Positions 12,421 to 23,303 of a stretch of DNA of 64,000 nucleotides are shown in pieces. The notes beneath the pieces were generated by a model that did not search any database, was not told where the DNA came from, and saw nothing but the letters and a program-made list of their open reading frames with translations. Position 1 is the stretch's first letter. Each line of letters begins with the position of its first letter. Both the position numbers and the translations under genes were made by a program. The DNA comes from Prinia subflava (Eukaryota; Chordata; Aves; Passeriformes; Cisticolidae), in the NCBI RefSeq assembly GCF_021018805.1, contig NC_086283.1:16582162-16646161 (forward strand). Reading direction: 5' to 3'.

Positions 12421-12786
12421 CCTTGGAGAGTGCGAGCTGCCGAAAAAGTGGGAGAAAGGAAGGAGAGCATCAGGTCTCAGCTGGCAGGTATCGGATGAGT
12501 GGGTGGAGCAGGAACGGGTCCCGGCAGGGTCCCAGTCCCACACCGGCCCCAGTCGGAGCATCCAGCCTTAGCCCCAGTGGCTGTCCCGCAGTGCCTGTTC
12601 CCGGCCGCGGTGCTGCATCCCCGCTGGCTGGGCGGGGCACGGCGGGGGGGAGCCCCTCAGGGATGAGGACACGGGGCAGGGGAGGCGGGCACTGCTGTGC
12701 GCTGGGGAGTGCGGTGGCATCGGGGGTGTCGGGGCGGGCGGGGCTCGGCATCGTCGAGAGCGCTGCGGGCCGAGCCCGGCCAGGCC

Positions 12787-12931
12787 GGGAGCGCGCACCG
12801 GAGGCTGCGGGCGGGGCTGGGCCGGGAGCGCGCACCGGGGGCTACGGGCGGGGCTGGGCCGGGAGCGCGCACCGGGGGCTGCGGGAGGGGCTGGGCCGGG
12901 AGCGCGCACCGGGGGCTGCGGGCGGGGCCGC
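12787..12931. repeat. 37-bp GC-rich tandem repeat, about four units
   Basis: Units begin GGGAGCGCGCACCGG at 12787, 12824, 12861 and 12898, exactly 37 bases apart, each continuing with GGCTGCGGGCGGGGCTGGGCC-like sequence carrying one or two changes. The period is not a multiple of three, so it would not keep a reading frame. Confidence 0.9.
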
Positions 12932-13414
12932 CGCTCCGTGTCCGCCAGAGGGCGCCCCGCGGGGCGGGAGGCGGGCCGTCGCCGTGCTCCGCCGGCTTCC
13001 AGCCGCAATCCGGTGTCTGCTCCGGCGAATCGCCACCCTGGCGGGCCCGGGACCGGCACAGCCTCGCCTACCCGCGGCCGCAGCGGGACCCGCCCGGAGC
13101 CCCGGGGGCACCAGAGTAGGAGCGGCAGCAGCCGGCTCGGTGCCGGCGCCCATCCCGGAGCGGCTCTTCCGCCCGCGGCGATGCCGGTCCGTGTCCCAGC
13201 CCCAATCCTGCCGCGATCCGCCGGCCCGCCGACGAAGAAGCGACTCTGCCCGGTACCCGCAGTAAACACCGGAAGGACCAGGACCCGAATTCCCGGGCCC
13301 AGATCCTGGTTCCGGCCCCACATCAGCGCCTTGGGCTCCGCACAGCTCCGAGAGCGGCCCCGGTCCGGGGCGCCGCACAGCGCTGCGTGCGACGGTGCCG
13401 CCGCATCCCGGGAT

Positions 13415-13482
13415 GAGAGGAGAGGAAAAAAGAAAAAGAAAAAAAAGGGGGAAAAAAAAAAAGAAAAAAAAAAAGTGAAAAA
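13415..13482. repeat. A/G-rich simple sequence
   Basis: A purine-only run (GAGGAAAAAAGAAAAAG-type) embedded in the CpG-rich block. It separates the GC-rich part from the TTTAAA-containing edge. Confidence 0.7.
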
Positions 13483-13664
13483 AGCGGAGAGCGGAGCGGG
13501 CGTAGATCCGCCGGGATTTGCGGGCGGGGCGGGCTCAGATGAGACGGGCGGCACCCGCACAGGTGCGCAGGGCGGGGCCGGGGGGATTTAAACCGCGGGG
13601 TGTGTTGTTCAGAGTCATTTGATCCTCAGCGCTCGTAGCAGTGTGCTGCGGCCGGGCCGGACTC

Positions 13665-14275
13665 TATAACTCTCTATACTTCTTTTCTTCTATACTTTTT
13701 TTCCTTTTTACCTCTTCAGTACTTCTCTTCCTCTATATCTCTCCATTCTCCCCTCCCTTTTCCCCCCACCCGCTCCCTCTCCCCCTTAGCCCTACCCTCG
13801 CTCCGTATCCCCCTACACACCCCAACCGTACCCTACCCCTCTATTCTCCCGTGCCTCCTTCCCCCGACTCCAGCTCTTCCTGCCCCCTTCTCTATGCTAC
13901 CTACCTTCCTCCTCCTCCCCGTCTGTTCTCTCTCTACCTGCCTTCAATCCTCCCCCACTTTGCTCCACCCTTCCTTCCCCCTCACCCTCTCTCCCTGCTG
14001 CCCTGCACACCCCAACACACACATTTGCCCTCTGTCTTTGACTCAACTGCCCCAGGCACCCTATCTGTCCCTCTATTCCCATCCTCCATCCTCTCCTGTC
14101 CCTCTTTCTCCCGCAGCTGCGGGGCGCTGGAGAATAAAGCCCAGAGGGCCGGAGCCCAGCGCCCCCCACCATGCCTGGAAGCCCCCACACGGGGACAGGC
14201 CTGCCTGGCGGGTGTCCCCATGCGGTTCAAAACAGCGCTCTGGCTTTCCCCACATCACACTGGGGTTAGGGGGCC
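13665..14275 (+). repeat. Polypyrimidine/AATAAA element, copy B
   Basis: About 440 bases of C/T-rich sequence run to TCTCCCGCAG, a good 3' splice-site consensus, then CTGCGGGG, then AATAAA at 14133-14138. The downstream block closely matches copy A (3285-3430), and in reverse orientation copy C (14580-14935). Tract, YAG and poly(A)-signal order recalls the edge of a terminal exon or an LTR, but no family could be named. Confidence 0.65.
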
Positions 14276-14579
14276 CCCTTCCTTAGGAGGGGGTAGCGGG
14301 CTGGAGGAGGCTGGAAAAGGCCTCCTTCAGAGGAGGGAGTGGGGAATGGAGGGGGGTAGTCCGGGGCCCGGGGGGACGGAGGAGAATGGGTGGGTGGGGC
14401 AGGATAGGAGGGGCTGTTTGTTTGACTGACACTCTCTTACTCTTCACACTGCGGAGTGACGTGACCCCCTCTGCTCCCACACCAGCCCCCGGACCCTGGT
14501 CCGGAGGAGAGGATCTAGGGGAGGGAACGAGGACTGGAGGAGGATAGTCCCACCTCCACCCCTCCCTGTCCCCTCTCCT

Positions 14580-14935
14580 CCGGAGGGGGCCCTTCCTAAC
14601 GCTCCCACCCCGCGTCCCCCTCCCAACCCCCCCCGAGGTCCAATGAGGGCGGGGGGCGCTGGGCTCTGGCCCTTTGGGCTTTTTTCTCTGGCGCCTCGAG
14701 CCCCGCGGCTGCGGGGGGAAGAGGGAAAGGGGAGGATAGGAAGAGAAGAGGCTAGCAGGGATGAGGAGAGGTAGGAAGGGGGTCGGTGTGTGGAGGGAAG
14801 CGGGAGGGGAAGGGAAAGGACGGGAAGGGGAGAAGGAAGGAGAGTGGACAGAGGAGAGGGAGAGGGGGAATAGAAAGAGGTAGCAGACTAGGGACCGGAG
14901 AAGAAGGAGTAGGGAGGGGTCGGGTTTGGGGCGGA
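14580..14935 (-). repeat. Polypyrimidine/AATAAA element, copy C (inverted)
   Basis: Read on the minus strand, a polypyrimidine tract (plus-strand purines 14705-14935) ends in CCCCCGCAG at about 14718. It continues CCGCGGGGCTCGAGGCGCC, then GAGAAAAAAGCCC, where copies A and B have GAGAATAAAGCCC, so the AATAAA is mutated here. Similarity runs on to GGGCCCCCTCC, the counterpart of 14270-14280 in copy B. B and C therefore face each other tail-to-tail across about 300 bases. Confidence 0.6.
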
Positions 14936-15094
14936 GAGGATTAAATCACCTCGGCCCCGCCCCACGCAGCCGCCCTGGGCCCCGGCGCACCTGAGCCGGC
15001 CCCGGTACCGCCCGGCACCGCCTCCGGCAGCCTCTGGGCTCTGCCTCACAGAGCCCTGGCTCCGCCCTGGCGCCCTGCACTGCCCGCCATTCTG

Positions 15095-15690
15095 TGTTCG
15101 GTGGAGCTTAGTTCGGCTGAACTCGGCACGGTTCGGCTAAAATCGGCAAGATTCGAGTCTTCGACTACACTCGGCTATTATCGGCTGAACTCGTCAAGGT
15201 TCGGATACACTCGGGTAGACTCGCTATTCACGGCAATAACCGGCTGCACTCGTGTAGATTCGGCACTCGGGCGAGCTCGGCTCGGTTCGGCTGAATTCGG
15301 TTGCGCTCGCTGCGCTCCCCGCAGCTCGGCTCGGCTCCCTGAGGGCGGCGCGGGCCGGGCCGAGGTGCCGCGGGGAAGAGCGGAGCCGCCTCACGTTAAA
15401 CACGCAGAGCTCGGTGTTTTCCTGCTGCCGAGCCCTGCGGCCATCGCACGGGCACGAACGGGAGCGCGGGGTCGGGCAGGAGCTGACAGGCGGTAAATGC
15501 ACTGGCGTTAATTAATGGGCACAAGAGCAGGCGGCTGCTTTCGGCAGAACTCGGCCACGCTCGCCGCGTTCGGTGCAGTTCGGCTCGGCTGTACTCGGCA
15601 CAGCTCGGTTAAACTCGGCTCGGTTCGGCAAACTTGGCTAGATTTGGCTAAACTCGGCTAAATGCAGCTGGATTCAGCTCGCAGATTTCC
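15095..15690. repeat. Degenerate ~10-bp tandem repeat, unit like TCGGCTAAAC
   Basis: Dozens of variants of a TCGGCT core (ACTCGGCT, GTTCGGCT, ATTCGGCT) occur at roughly 10-11 base steps in two blocks, 15108-15310 and 15540-15670. They are split by a GC-rich non-repeating segment. Late units lose the CG (TTGGCT, CTCGGCTAAATGCAGCT). Confidence 0.85.
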
Positions 15691-15699
15691 TGATGTCAG

Positions 15700-16865
15700 C
15701 CCCCTAGGAATTCTACATGACACAAATTGTAGCCCCTAAAGGCTTGCAGGTTTTTAAAGAAATATAACTTTTAACTCAAGTCTTGGTATAGAGCCGATGG
15801 CTCCTTTGGGACAAGAATATTTATTTATATGTAGAAGCAATTCCCTTATTTGCATCTCATTTTTATTTATCCCTTCCATGAAACTTCAATACATGACACA
15901 AGGAATGTGCAGTTCTGTTTTTTCCCCGTACGGTATTTGTACAAAGGACCTGGGCACAGCACGCAGTCGTGAGTCAATTGAATAAATCCTGGTTTACATT
16001 TCAAAGGTTCTCGTTCTGGCACTGCATGTTTGGAGACCTGGGCTGGCATGTTCAACTATCCTCATAGCCCATTCAAAAATAATTTATCAGATTTCACTGA
16101 GAATTCCCAATGAAACTCACATATAATCAATGAGCAGAAAATCCTTTGGGGTTTAGTTCCATCTCTCACCTGTTACAAGTGGAGAGAAGATGGGCTTTTG
16201 TTGCACACTGCAGCAGCAGTAATAGATTAGGGCTTTTTTTAAAAAATTAAAAATAGGGTAATAAATAGGGTTTATTTTTATTACCCTATTTTAATTTTTT
16301 AAAAAAAGACATTTTAATGACTTTAACAGCCATTAAATCTTTTTAAACCCAAGAAGACCATCATGATTCCCAAGTTCAGTCTTCTATTCATTTGGTCTTC
16401 CATTTCGCATCATAAAATCAACCAGGTTCTTCAAGAAATAGTAAACCATCATAATTAAACCTCTGGCTCCTTGTTATTTGCGCTTACAGCCCAGTGTAGG
16501 AAGCTCTGCAGCCTTTCCCCCCCCCTCCTATAATGGAGAGAGGATGAATATTAATGACACACATGCACAAACGGTCTTTCTGCTTCTTCAAAAAGTTTAA
16601 AATGCCTGTAATAAAAAATTATATAAGTAATATTGTGTCTCAGACTATTCAACAAAAGGTTGAAGTTTTAATGTTCCACTGAGAGATATAAATGAAATAC
16701 TTCCCTTGAGTATGCACACAGTAATAAAATACTGATTTTTTGACCAAACAATCAGCTCTGTAGGAGAACTGCTCAGGAGGCTTTCATGGCTCACAGTGAT
16801 GGCAGAACACAGAACATTAAAGATGAAGTGTTAGTTTCCTGCCCTTAATTAATGCCCTGATGTAG
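15700..16865. other. Non-coding AT-rich stretch with a hairpin
   Basis: No gene seen. The notable feature is the inverted repeat at 16233-16308. Confidence 0.5.
16233..16308. repeat. Near-perfect inverted repeat (hairpin)
   Basis: The left arm 16233-16265 pairs with the right arm 16277-16308: about 32 base pairs with one extra A in the left arm and an 11-base loop. The arms are AT-rich with a shared TAGGGTAATAAA/TTTATTACCCTA core. Confidence 0.9.
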
Positions 16866-16867
16866 CC

Positions 16868-19800
16868 TTTTTTTTTTTTTTTTTTTTTGCAAAGATACAT
16901 AATAATTTCTCCTCCTTGTTTCTGAGTTCCCAAATCATCCTGTAATTCATAATCTGTACTGGTGTAAACCCATCTGACATGAGTAAGTAACATATCTGGC
17001 TCCTGTGCTCCAAGCCACATGCTCCTGATATAAACAGAAGTCAGCAATACAAAAACCACCTGTGGAAGAAAGATGAGACAAAAATCAGAACAGATATTCT
17101 TCTCTTTCCACACAGTAATACCAAGCCAAGCTATTTACCTCCAGGACTATATTTTAAAATAGTTCCCTAACTATTTTCCTAGATGGAAAAAATCTGGAGT
17201 GGCTTTGCCCATGCAAATCCTGCATGCCATCCTACTCACAAGAAGGAACAAAGCAGTTTCCTGTAAAATGAAAGTTTGAAATCTGACCTGTCAGATGCTA
17301 TCACTGACCAGCAATAGGGATCAGCATCCATGCCCACATGGACCTGATTTTTGCAGACAATTTTCCCTCTTGGAATTATATTTTTATACCTTTTGTTCTA
17401 TTTTAGCCCTTGAAAGAGAAGTTTCTTAGAGGGAGTGTGAGTGTTGTAGTGTCAGGAAACCTCACAGAGTGACCATGCTCTGTGCTGCCCATCCCTGCCC
17501 CGCATCCCACCAAAGACACAGGTTCTGCTTTGGGAAGCCATGAGCCTGGGTGGATATGGGAAAACTACTGGATTAAAAAAGCCATGGAATTTCCTAGTTC
17601 TTCCCACCACGGCCTCGTAACGAGAATGATAAGAACAAGACAATTCATCTGTCTTGTCCGCATCCTCTTCTGTCACTGCTGACAGCCACAGGGATTTGAC
17701 AAGCTCATGGAAGGTGCTGGCCAGGCCCTGCTTCTCCAGGAGCTGCAGCATGATGGAGTTGAGCACTCTGAGCTCCCTGGAGAGTCCATCTGATGTGCTG
17801 CTGGCCTGGCAGAGTGGGTATAAAGCCTGAAGAGGTTGTTCCTCAGTGTGTCATCCCTGAGCATCTCCCGTGTGGCTGCCAGGTGTTGCAGGATGCGGTT
17901 CCACAGCCACATCAGTGCTGGGGACACATCCTGCTCCCTGAGGGTGCTCTGCCCAGCCAGGGACCTCAGCAGCTCCTCAGTGACCACATGAGTGGACACA
18001 CATGTGACAGCCACTGCCTCGCCCCCAGGTTCACCAGCTCTGAAGGTCTCCCCTCCCTGTGTGGAAGATGGTGCTGGGGAATCAGGGTCCCAACAAGCAA
18101 GTATGGAATTCAGATGTTTTCTGCATTTCTTCAGCTCAGACACTTCCACATCTGCAGCAGTGCCATCTTCTTCCACCTTGTTCTTTTCCCAAGTGTGACA
18201 ATACACATGAGATGAGTTTGAAGTTTATTCTTGCCTTTAATACTTTCTGTAAGAAGAAAACCACCATCAAAACAAACATTAGATACTCCAAAGGGTTTTC
18301 CTGGTACAAAATTGTGCAAGTAAGGTGCTCTCCTGTGTTGATTCAGTTGTTACAAGGATAAATACCATCCTCTTTTAGCAGCCTCATGGAGCCTGCAATG
18401 TTCCAAGGGTCTCCAGGAGCTCCCAGGGACTCCAGGCTGGAACCTATTCCAAACTGGATCACTCAGCTTGGAGATGAGAGAAGCTCCTGAAGCCTGGAGC
18501 AACACAACCCACATACGGAGTGAGTTACAGCCATCACTCCAAAAACTCCTTTCATGTCTTTCTGAGGAGTTTAAAAGGGTGAAAGAAACTTTAGAAAAGC
18601 TGAAGTTTTTACAGTATCCCTTTAAAACATGATACTTTCTGAACTGATACGTAACATTTAAACCTACAGAAGCTTTAATGTGCAACAAAAGCAGTTGCTG
18701 CTGCAGGAAACCAGTGTTAAGACCCCCCCACTCCAAAGTTCCTTGCAGTTTTTGTTCACAGAGAAGTCACAAGTCTTGATATATTTTTCCTTTCTTCGAA
18801 ACTGATGACAACAAGAAAAGTCAAATATTTAATTTTTGCTTGCTTTATTTATTGCTTGGTTTTACTTACACATCACTTTCAGGTCTCACTTACACTCAAT
18901 GATTGAAACCTTTGAGCACAAATCCACCAGGCACTGCTTTTTCTTTTAACATTTCATTAAGGAATACCCTTTTTCAAAGCCTGACACGAGATTTGCAGCT
19001 AAGATTCATTTTGAAGCTCTTTCCCATTTTAAACTGTTTCTTCCGAGCTTCCAAATTATGTTAAGGTTAGAATTCACCATAAGGAAGACCTGAAAAATGC
19101 CTTTCCATTTCCTTTCCTCCTCCCTGAAGCTACATCAGTCTGACAGGAGGTATTAGTACTATTTCCAGAGAAGTTTGCCTCAATTGCACTCTTGGTCTGT
19201 AACAGCTGCAACAAAATATGCCTTCTTTGAAGCAGTTTAGCACTCACTGAGCAATTCTTTGTTTTGGTACTTCTAAGCCAGGGCCTGCAGCTGCAGGTCT
19301 TTGCTGACAAGGCTCCACTTGTGCAGCAGCAGCTCCCTGCTGGAGAGGACGCTGTGAAATTGCCTCATCTCCCTAAAAGCCTTAACAGCAAGAGCACGGT
19401 ATTCCAGCACAGAGCTGAGGGGGCTGAAGAACTCAGCTTGGCCAGATCTGCATTAGTCCTGTCAAAAGAAAACACAAGTGCCATGTATTTTCCTGCATGC
19501 TAATTAATAAGTACAGTTTTTAATCCTTACTGTCATAATGGCCAGGAATTAAGGACGTAGGACTTGGCAGCAACTGCGCATCATATTTTACTTTATTGCC
19601 CATGCATTCAAACACCTAAATCCTCTTGTCAAAGACATCTCATCTAAATTCACTACTCAACACACAAACTGAAGGTGAAAAAAGCCATTCACCTACCAGA
19701 GATAAAGAAATTCTCCTGGCCTTACTAAAGTTCAAACTGGGCAGAGGATGAAATGCAAGCCGACTAAAACAAAAAACAAAACAAAAGCCTTACCGAATAT

Positions 19801-22800
19801 GTTTGATTAATGTGACCAAAACATACAGAAATTCATTTACAAGCTTATTAGGAAGAAGTTTCCTCTTCTCTTGGGATTGATACTTGTTTTCTCTCTTGTC
19901 TCCTAAATTTGTTAGCCACAGAGTACAGCATAAGGCAATAATTTTATTTATCACCTTATTTTTCAGAAACCTGAAAAATAAACCGAAACAAACAAAACCA
20001 ACCAACAACAAAATGAAACAAAAAAGAAAACCACATTTGGAAGGCAGATCCTCACCAGCAGCCAGTCCATCCCCTGCAGGGGACGATATTCTAGTGCACT
20101 TTTGGTGCATTTGCCTGAACCTGTCAGGGCACTCTATGCAGAAGATACTTTTTTGTGTACGTAAATATATGTGAAGGGGAGTGTTAAAAATAAGACGCTT
20201 GACACGGCCAATATATCAAGCAGCAATTTAATAATTAATTAATTAACATGGTAAAGTGTGAGCAAAAAGGCAGTGCTGGGTACAGTGGTAGGGGTTTTCC
20301 CTTCCAACTGCACACCCATTGCTGGATTTGATGGTATTTTATACATATTCATAAGCTTTCTCAGCAGTTTCCATTTCTAGTTTTAATGTCACAATTCAAT
20401 ACCTAACAGCCATAAATCTATAGATTGTCCTGTATAATTCTATAGACCATTGTGATCTATTCTGATATTTCAATACTCCAGGATGTACTTCCAGGATATG
20501 TTTTTCCAGGTGGTGGGATCTGGCTTCCAGATGTGGGGTCCCATCTCTATTTTCAAGTCCATCAATCTCCAATGCTGATGTCCAGTTTTCCTCTCCAGGA
20601 GCCATAAATCAGTGAGCTGAAGTCATATCTTCATGTCCAGGATGTTTTCCCACCTTGTGTGAGGCTTGAGCCCCCTCCTTATTTCCTTCTTTTGTCTAAA
20701 AAAAAACCTTTTTGCACTCTAAAACTACAGTTTAAAATTCTTTAATACAAAGCAAGCTTCTAAAGTTATAATTAAAGGACACATTGCAGAATAGCTTGAG
20801 ACTTATAATAGATAATTGCAAGCAAAAGATTTATTCAAAAACTTCCTTCTATGCTTTCCTCAGCTGTTTATTAGAACTCATCTTTTATAACTGTCCCATT
20901 GCTGTGTTCTACAACTACAATTACACAGATTTTCTTCATTTCCCTGACACGAAACATAACTTTGTATTTCACAGGAGGCAAGGGGAGGAGGAATGTTCTA
21001 GACAGCTCAAATCCATTACTGTGCCACTTCCTGTGCAGCAGGTCCTGTGACAGGATGGGAACTGAGGGTGTTTGAAATTTAAAAGGTAAAGATACCAATA
21101 CAAGGTGCCATTTTGCTTTCTCAGTTTTTCAAGGAAGTGTTTTCCAAATGATGAACGCCCCACAGAATCATCTCACCTACGACAGCCTGAAAGCATCTTG
21201 ATACTGTTTTCAGAACCACAAGGGTTCTCACCCTCAGGGGTGTCACCTCAGAGTTCAGCAAGTTCTGCCAGTACAGCCCTTGGTGCCCATCTCCCTGCCT
21301 GTCACTCTTCTTTTCATACTCAGTCACACAATTTTTCTACTGTGGACAGTAAAATGGTTCCCATTTCTCCTGTACTTCTCTGGTTACCTTTTCTCTAAGC
21401 TGTGCAGGACCCATGTGAGGAGGCTGTGATCCTGCATCAGCTCACAGGCTGCTCTGGTGGCACAGGCAGAACTTTGTGATATATCCAGAACATGACTCTG
21501 GAATAGAAAATGTAACTGGTTCTTTTACAGTCAAGATCTAATTCTCTAACTTAGAATTAGCAATTTGACTGGTATCTGATCAACTTCAGGGTAAAATGAA
21601 CACCATCTGCTCTCAGCAACTCCAGGGGAGGAAAGAAATTCTCCATTCAAAGCTTTATACCACAGATGCAACTCTTACAAGACGTCTTCAGGTATCAAGA
21701 CAATTTTATCTTTTTCTCCAACATTTTGATACCTGAAATACTCAGGGTGGCTGCTCCCAACCTGAGAGCTCCTGGCACATGAGTTTCTCTCCTGCTGAAG
21801 CACTGTTCAGGTAACAAATATGCTGGCTAGGGAACGGAGACCCCCAAAAAAGAAAAAGCCCTGACGGTAGGCACGAAACCATGGTACCCACATGAGGCTC
21901 CGTGATGGCAGGAACCTGTTCCAGTTTCAGGGGATAAGGATGTGACTGGTTTATACATATGCAATTATTTTCTCCTCCACACATACACAAAATCAACAAG
22001 AAAAAGATTTCAAGAAGGCAAAGGCACAGTCAGCTGCTCCTTTCTACTTTGTACTGGAGATCTCAAAGCCATGCAAACTTCTGGGTTTGGGGTTTTTTGG
22101 TGCTTTCTTTTTAAATTCTTACCTGGAAGCCTTCATCACACAAAGGACGGTTGACAAAGGAAAGAATGACCTGGAAAAGCCTCTGGTAGTCATAAAGCTC
22201 ACAGTAATGTTTGTCATGCAGCCCTTCCCCAAGAAATCTGAGGATCCACTCATGCTCTGCTTTGTACTGGAAGCCACAAAGAAAAATACCACCAACAGAC
22301 ATTTAGACATTTCTAAATAATAGCTTCTTCTAAGAGCATAAAACTCTGGTTCCCTGTGAGTGCCAGCTCAGGGCTTATGAAAGCTTGTTTTGGACTTCTC
22401 AATTTTCATTCCTATCAAACTAAATCCCTAACATCCATCAGGAACAGTCAGTCTGCAGCCCGAACATGCAGTGGAAATGGAATTGTAGCAGTTGCTGTTC
22501 CTAAAACATTGCAGTTTAACTCAGCGTTACTAATCCAAACTCAAAGATGAATGTAAAATAGCTGGGGCAGAATATTTCATTTATTGTGCTTACAGAGCAT
22601 ACACAGCAAAACTCATCGTGTGTTGGTATTAAGAAAACAACAAAACCCCCAAAATTTTTAATTCCAGTATGAAACAAAAGAAAGATGTCTCTAATTAACC
22701 ACCTATGGGAGAATGAGATTTCATTGTGTTTTAATGGCTTTTTTCTATAAATTTCTGAAGAATTACTGGATACCTAAAATGGGACTCTTACCTCAAAATC

Positions 22801-23303
22801 AAAACTGTAGAAAAGTGGAAAAAATATGGTACTTTCCTCAGGTCCAAGTACTGGTGTGACAGAAGGAATTTGCTTACCTTTATGTACATGTGCTCTTTTG
22901 TGAAGAGAAAAAGCTGGCATTGTGGAGGAGGACAAAGTTCCCAATCCACAACCACAGACAACAATAAATGGAAGCTGTACTGTGCAGTGTTCCAAGCTGG
23001 GAGAACAGTCCAGGAACTGCAGAAGGCCTTTGCTCTGAGGCTCATTGTATTGCTGGCCATCTCTACCCTTCTCTTCCCCAGAATGAAAAGCTCAGTCAAG
23101 AATGCATGATGATGGAGCAGGTGAGGAGATTAACATTCCCCAAGGTTCTGGTTTTCACCCCAGCAGTGACACACGCAGGAAGTTCCAGTACCTGGCTTCA
23201 GGATCTGCTGTGCTACATGAGCAATGTAGAGGGTCAGGGAGAAGGTGAACCTGAGGTTTGGCTGCCTGATTCCATTCTGCACAGCATCCAAGAGATATAG
23301 CAA
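16868..23303 (-). pseudogene. URB1: URB1 3'-terminal fragment, intron-containing and inactivated
   Basis: URB1 is a large nucleolar protein needed for early 60S ribosomal-subunit assembly. Eight consecutive C-terminal exons are recognisable on the minus strand: 23303-23192, 22894-22792, 22266-22123, 21497-21388, 19970-19794, 19458-19248, 18246-about 17640, and 17059-about 16890. Most keep GT-AG sites and matching phases. Diagnostic pieces include LLYLLDAVQNGIRQPN, FLLSHQYLDLRKVP, YDYQRLFQVILSF, CTLWLTNLGDK and SMWLGAQEPDMLLTHV. Lesions: a 1-base loss near 22815; a frame break near 19430; TAG where Glu is expected at about 19275; further breaks in the seventh exon, one near 17775. The last codons run into a 21-base A tract. 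No earlier URB1 exons were found up to 31 kb. Because introns are kept, it arose by DNA duplication, not retroposition. A single-copy gene full of assembly errors is the less likely alternative. Confidence 0.82.

Larger units (their letters stand above)
12540..13600. promoter_or_regulatory. CpG-rich block (candidate CpG island)
   Basis: The block is very GC-rich with dense CpG, several GGGCGGGGC Sp1-type boxes, and a TTTAAA at about 13587 just before the sequence GTGTGTTGTTCAGAGTC. Long open frames on both strands (12423-13265 plus, 12568-13560 minus) follow from the scarcity of stop codons. I could not attach it to a gene: the nearest recognisable gene sequence is the dead URB1 fragment on the other strand, whose 5' end is far away. 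Confidence 0.65.

Noticed and set aside
12423..13560. Long open frames on both strands (280 and 330 codons) in the CpG-rich block
   Set aside because: They overlap on opposite strands, consist of Arg/Gly/Pro/Ala-rich translation, cross the 37-bp VNTR and lack any domain; GC-rich DNA simply lacks stops.
13641..14429. 262-codon open frame
   Set aside because: Same cause: it covers polypyrimidine copy B.
16817..23303. Functional URB1 gene with a few exons in the window
   Set aside because: Several frame breaks plus an in-frame stop, and no upstream exon within the window.
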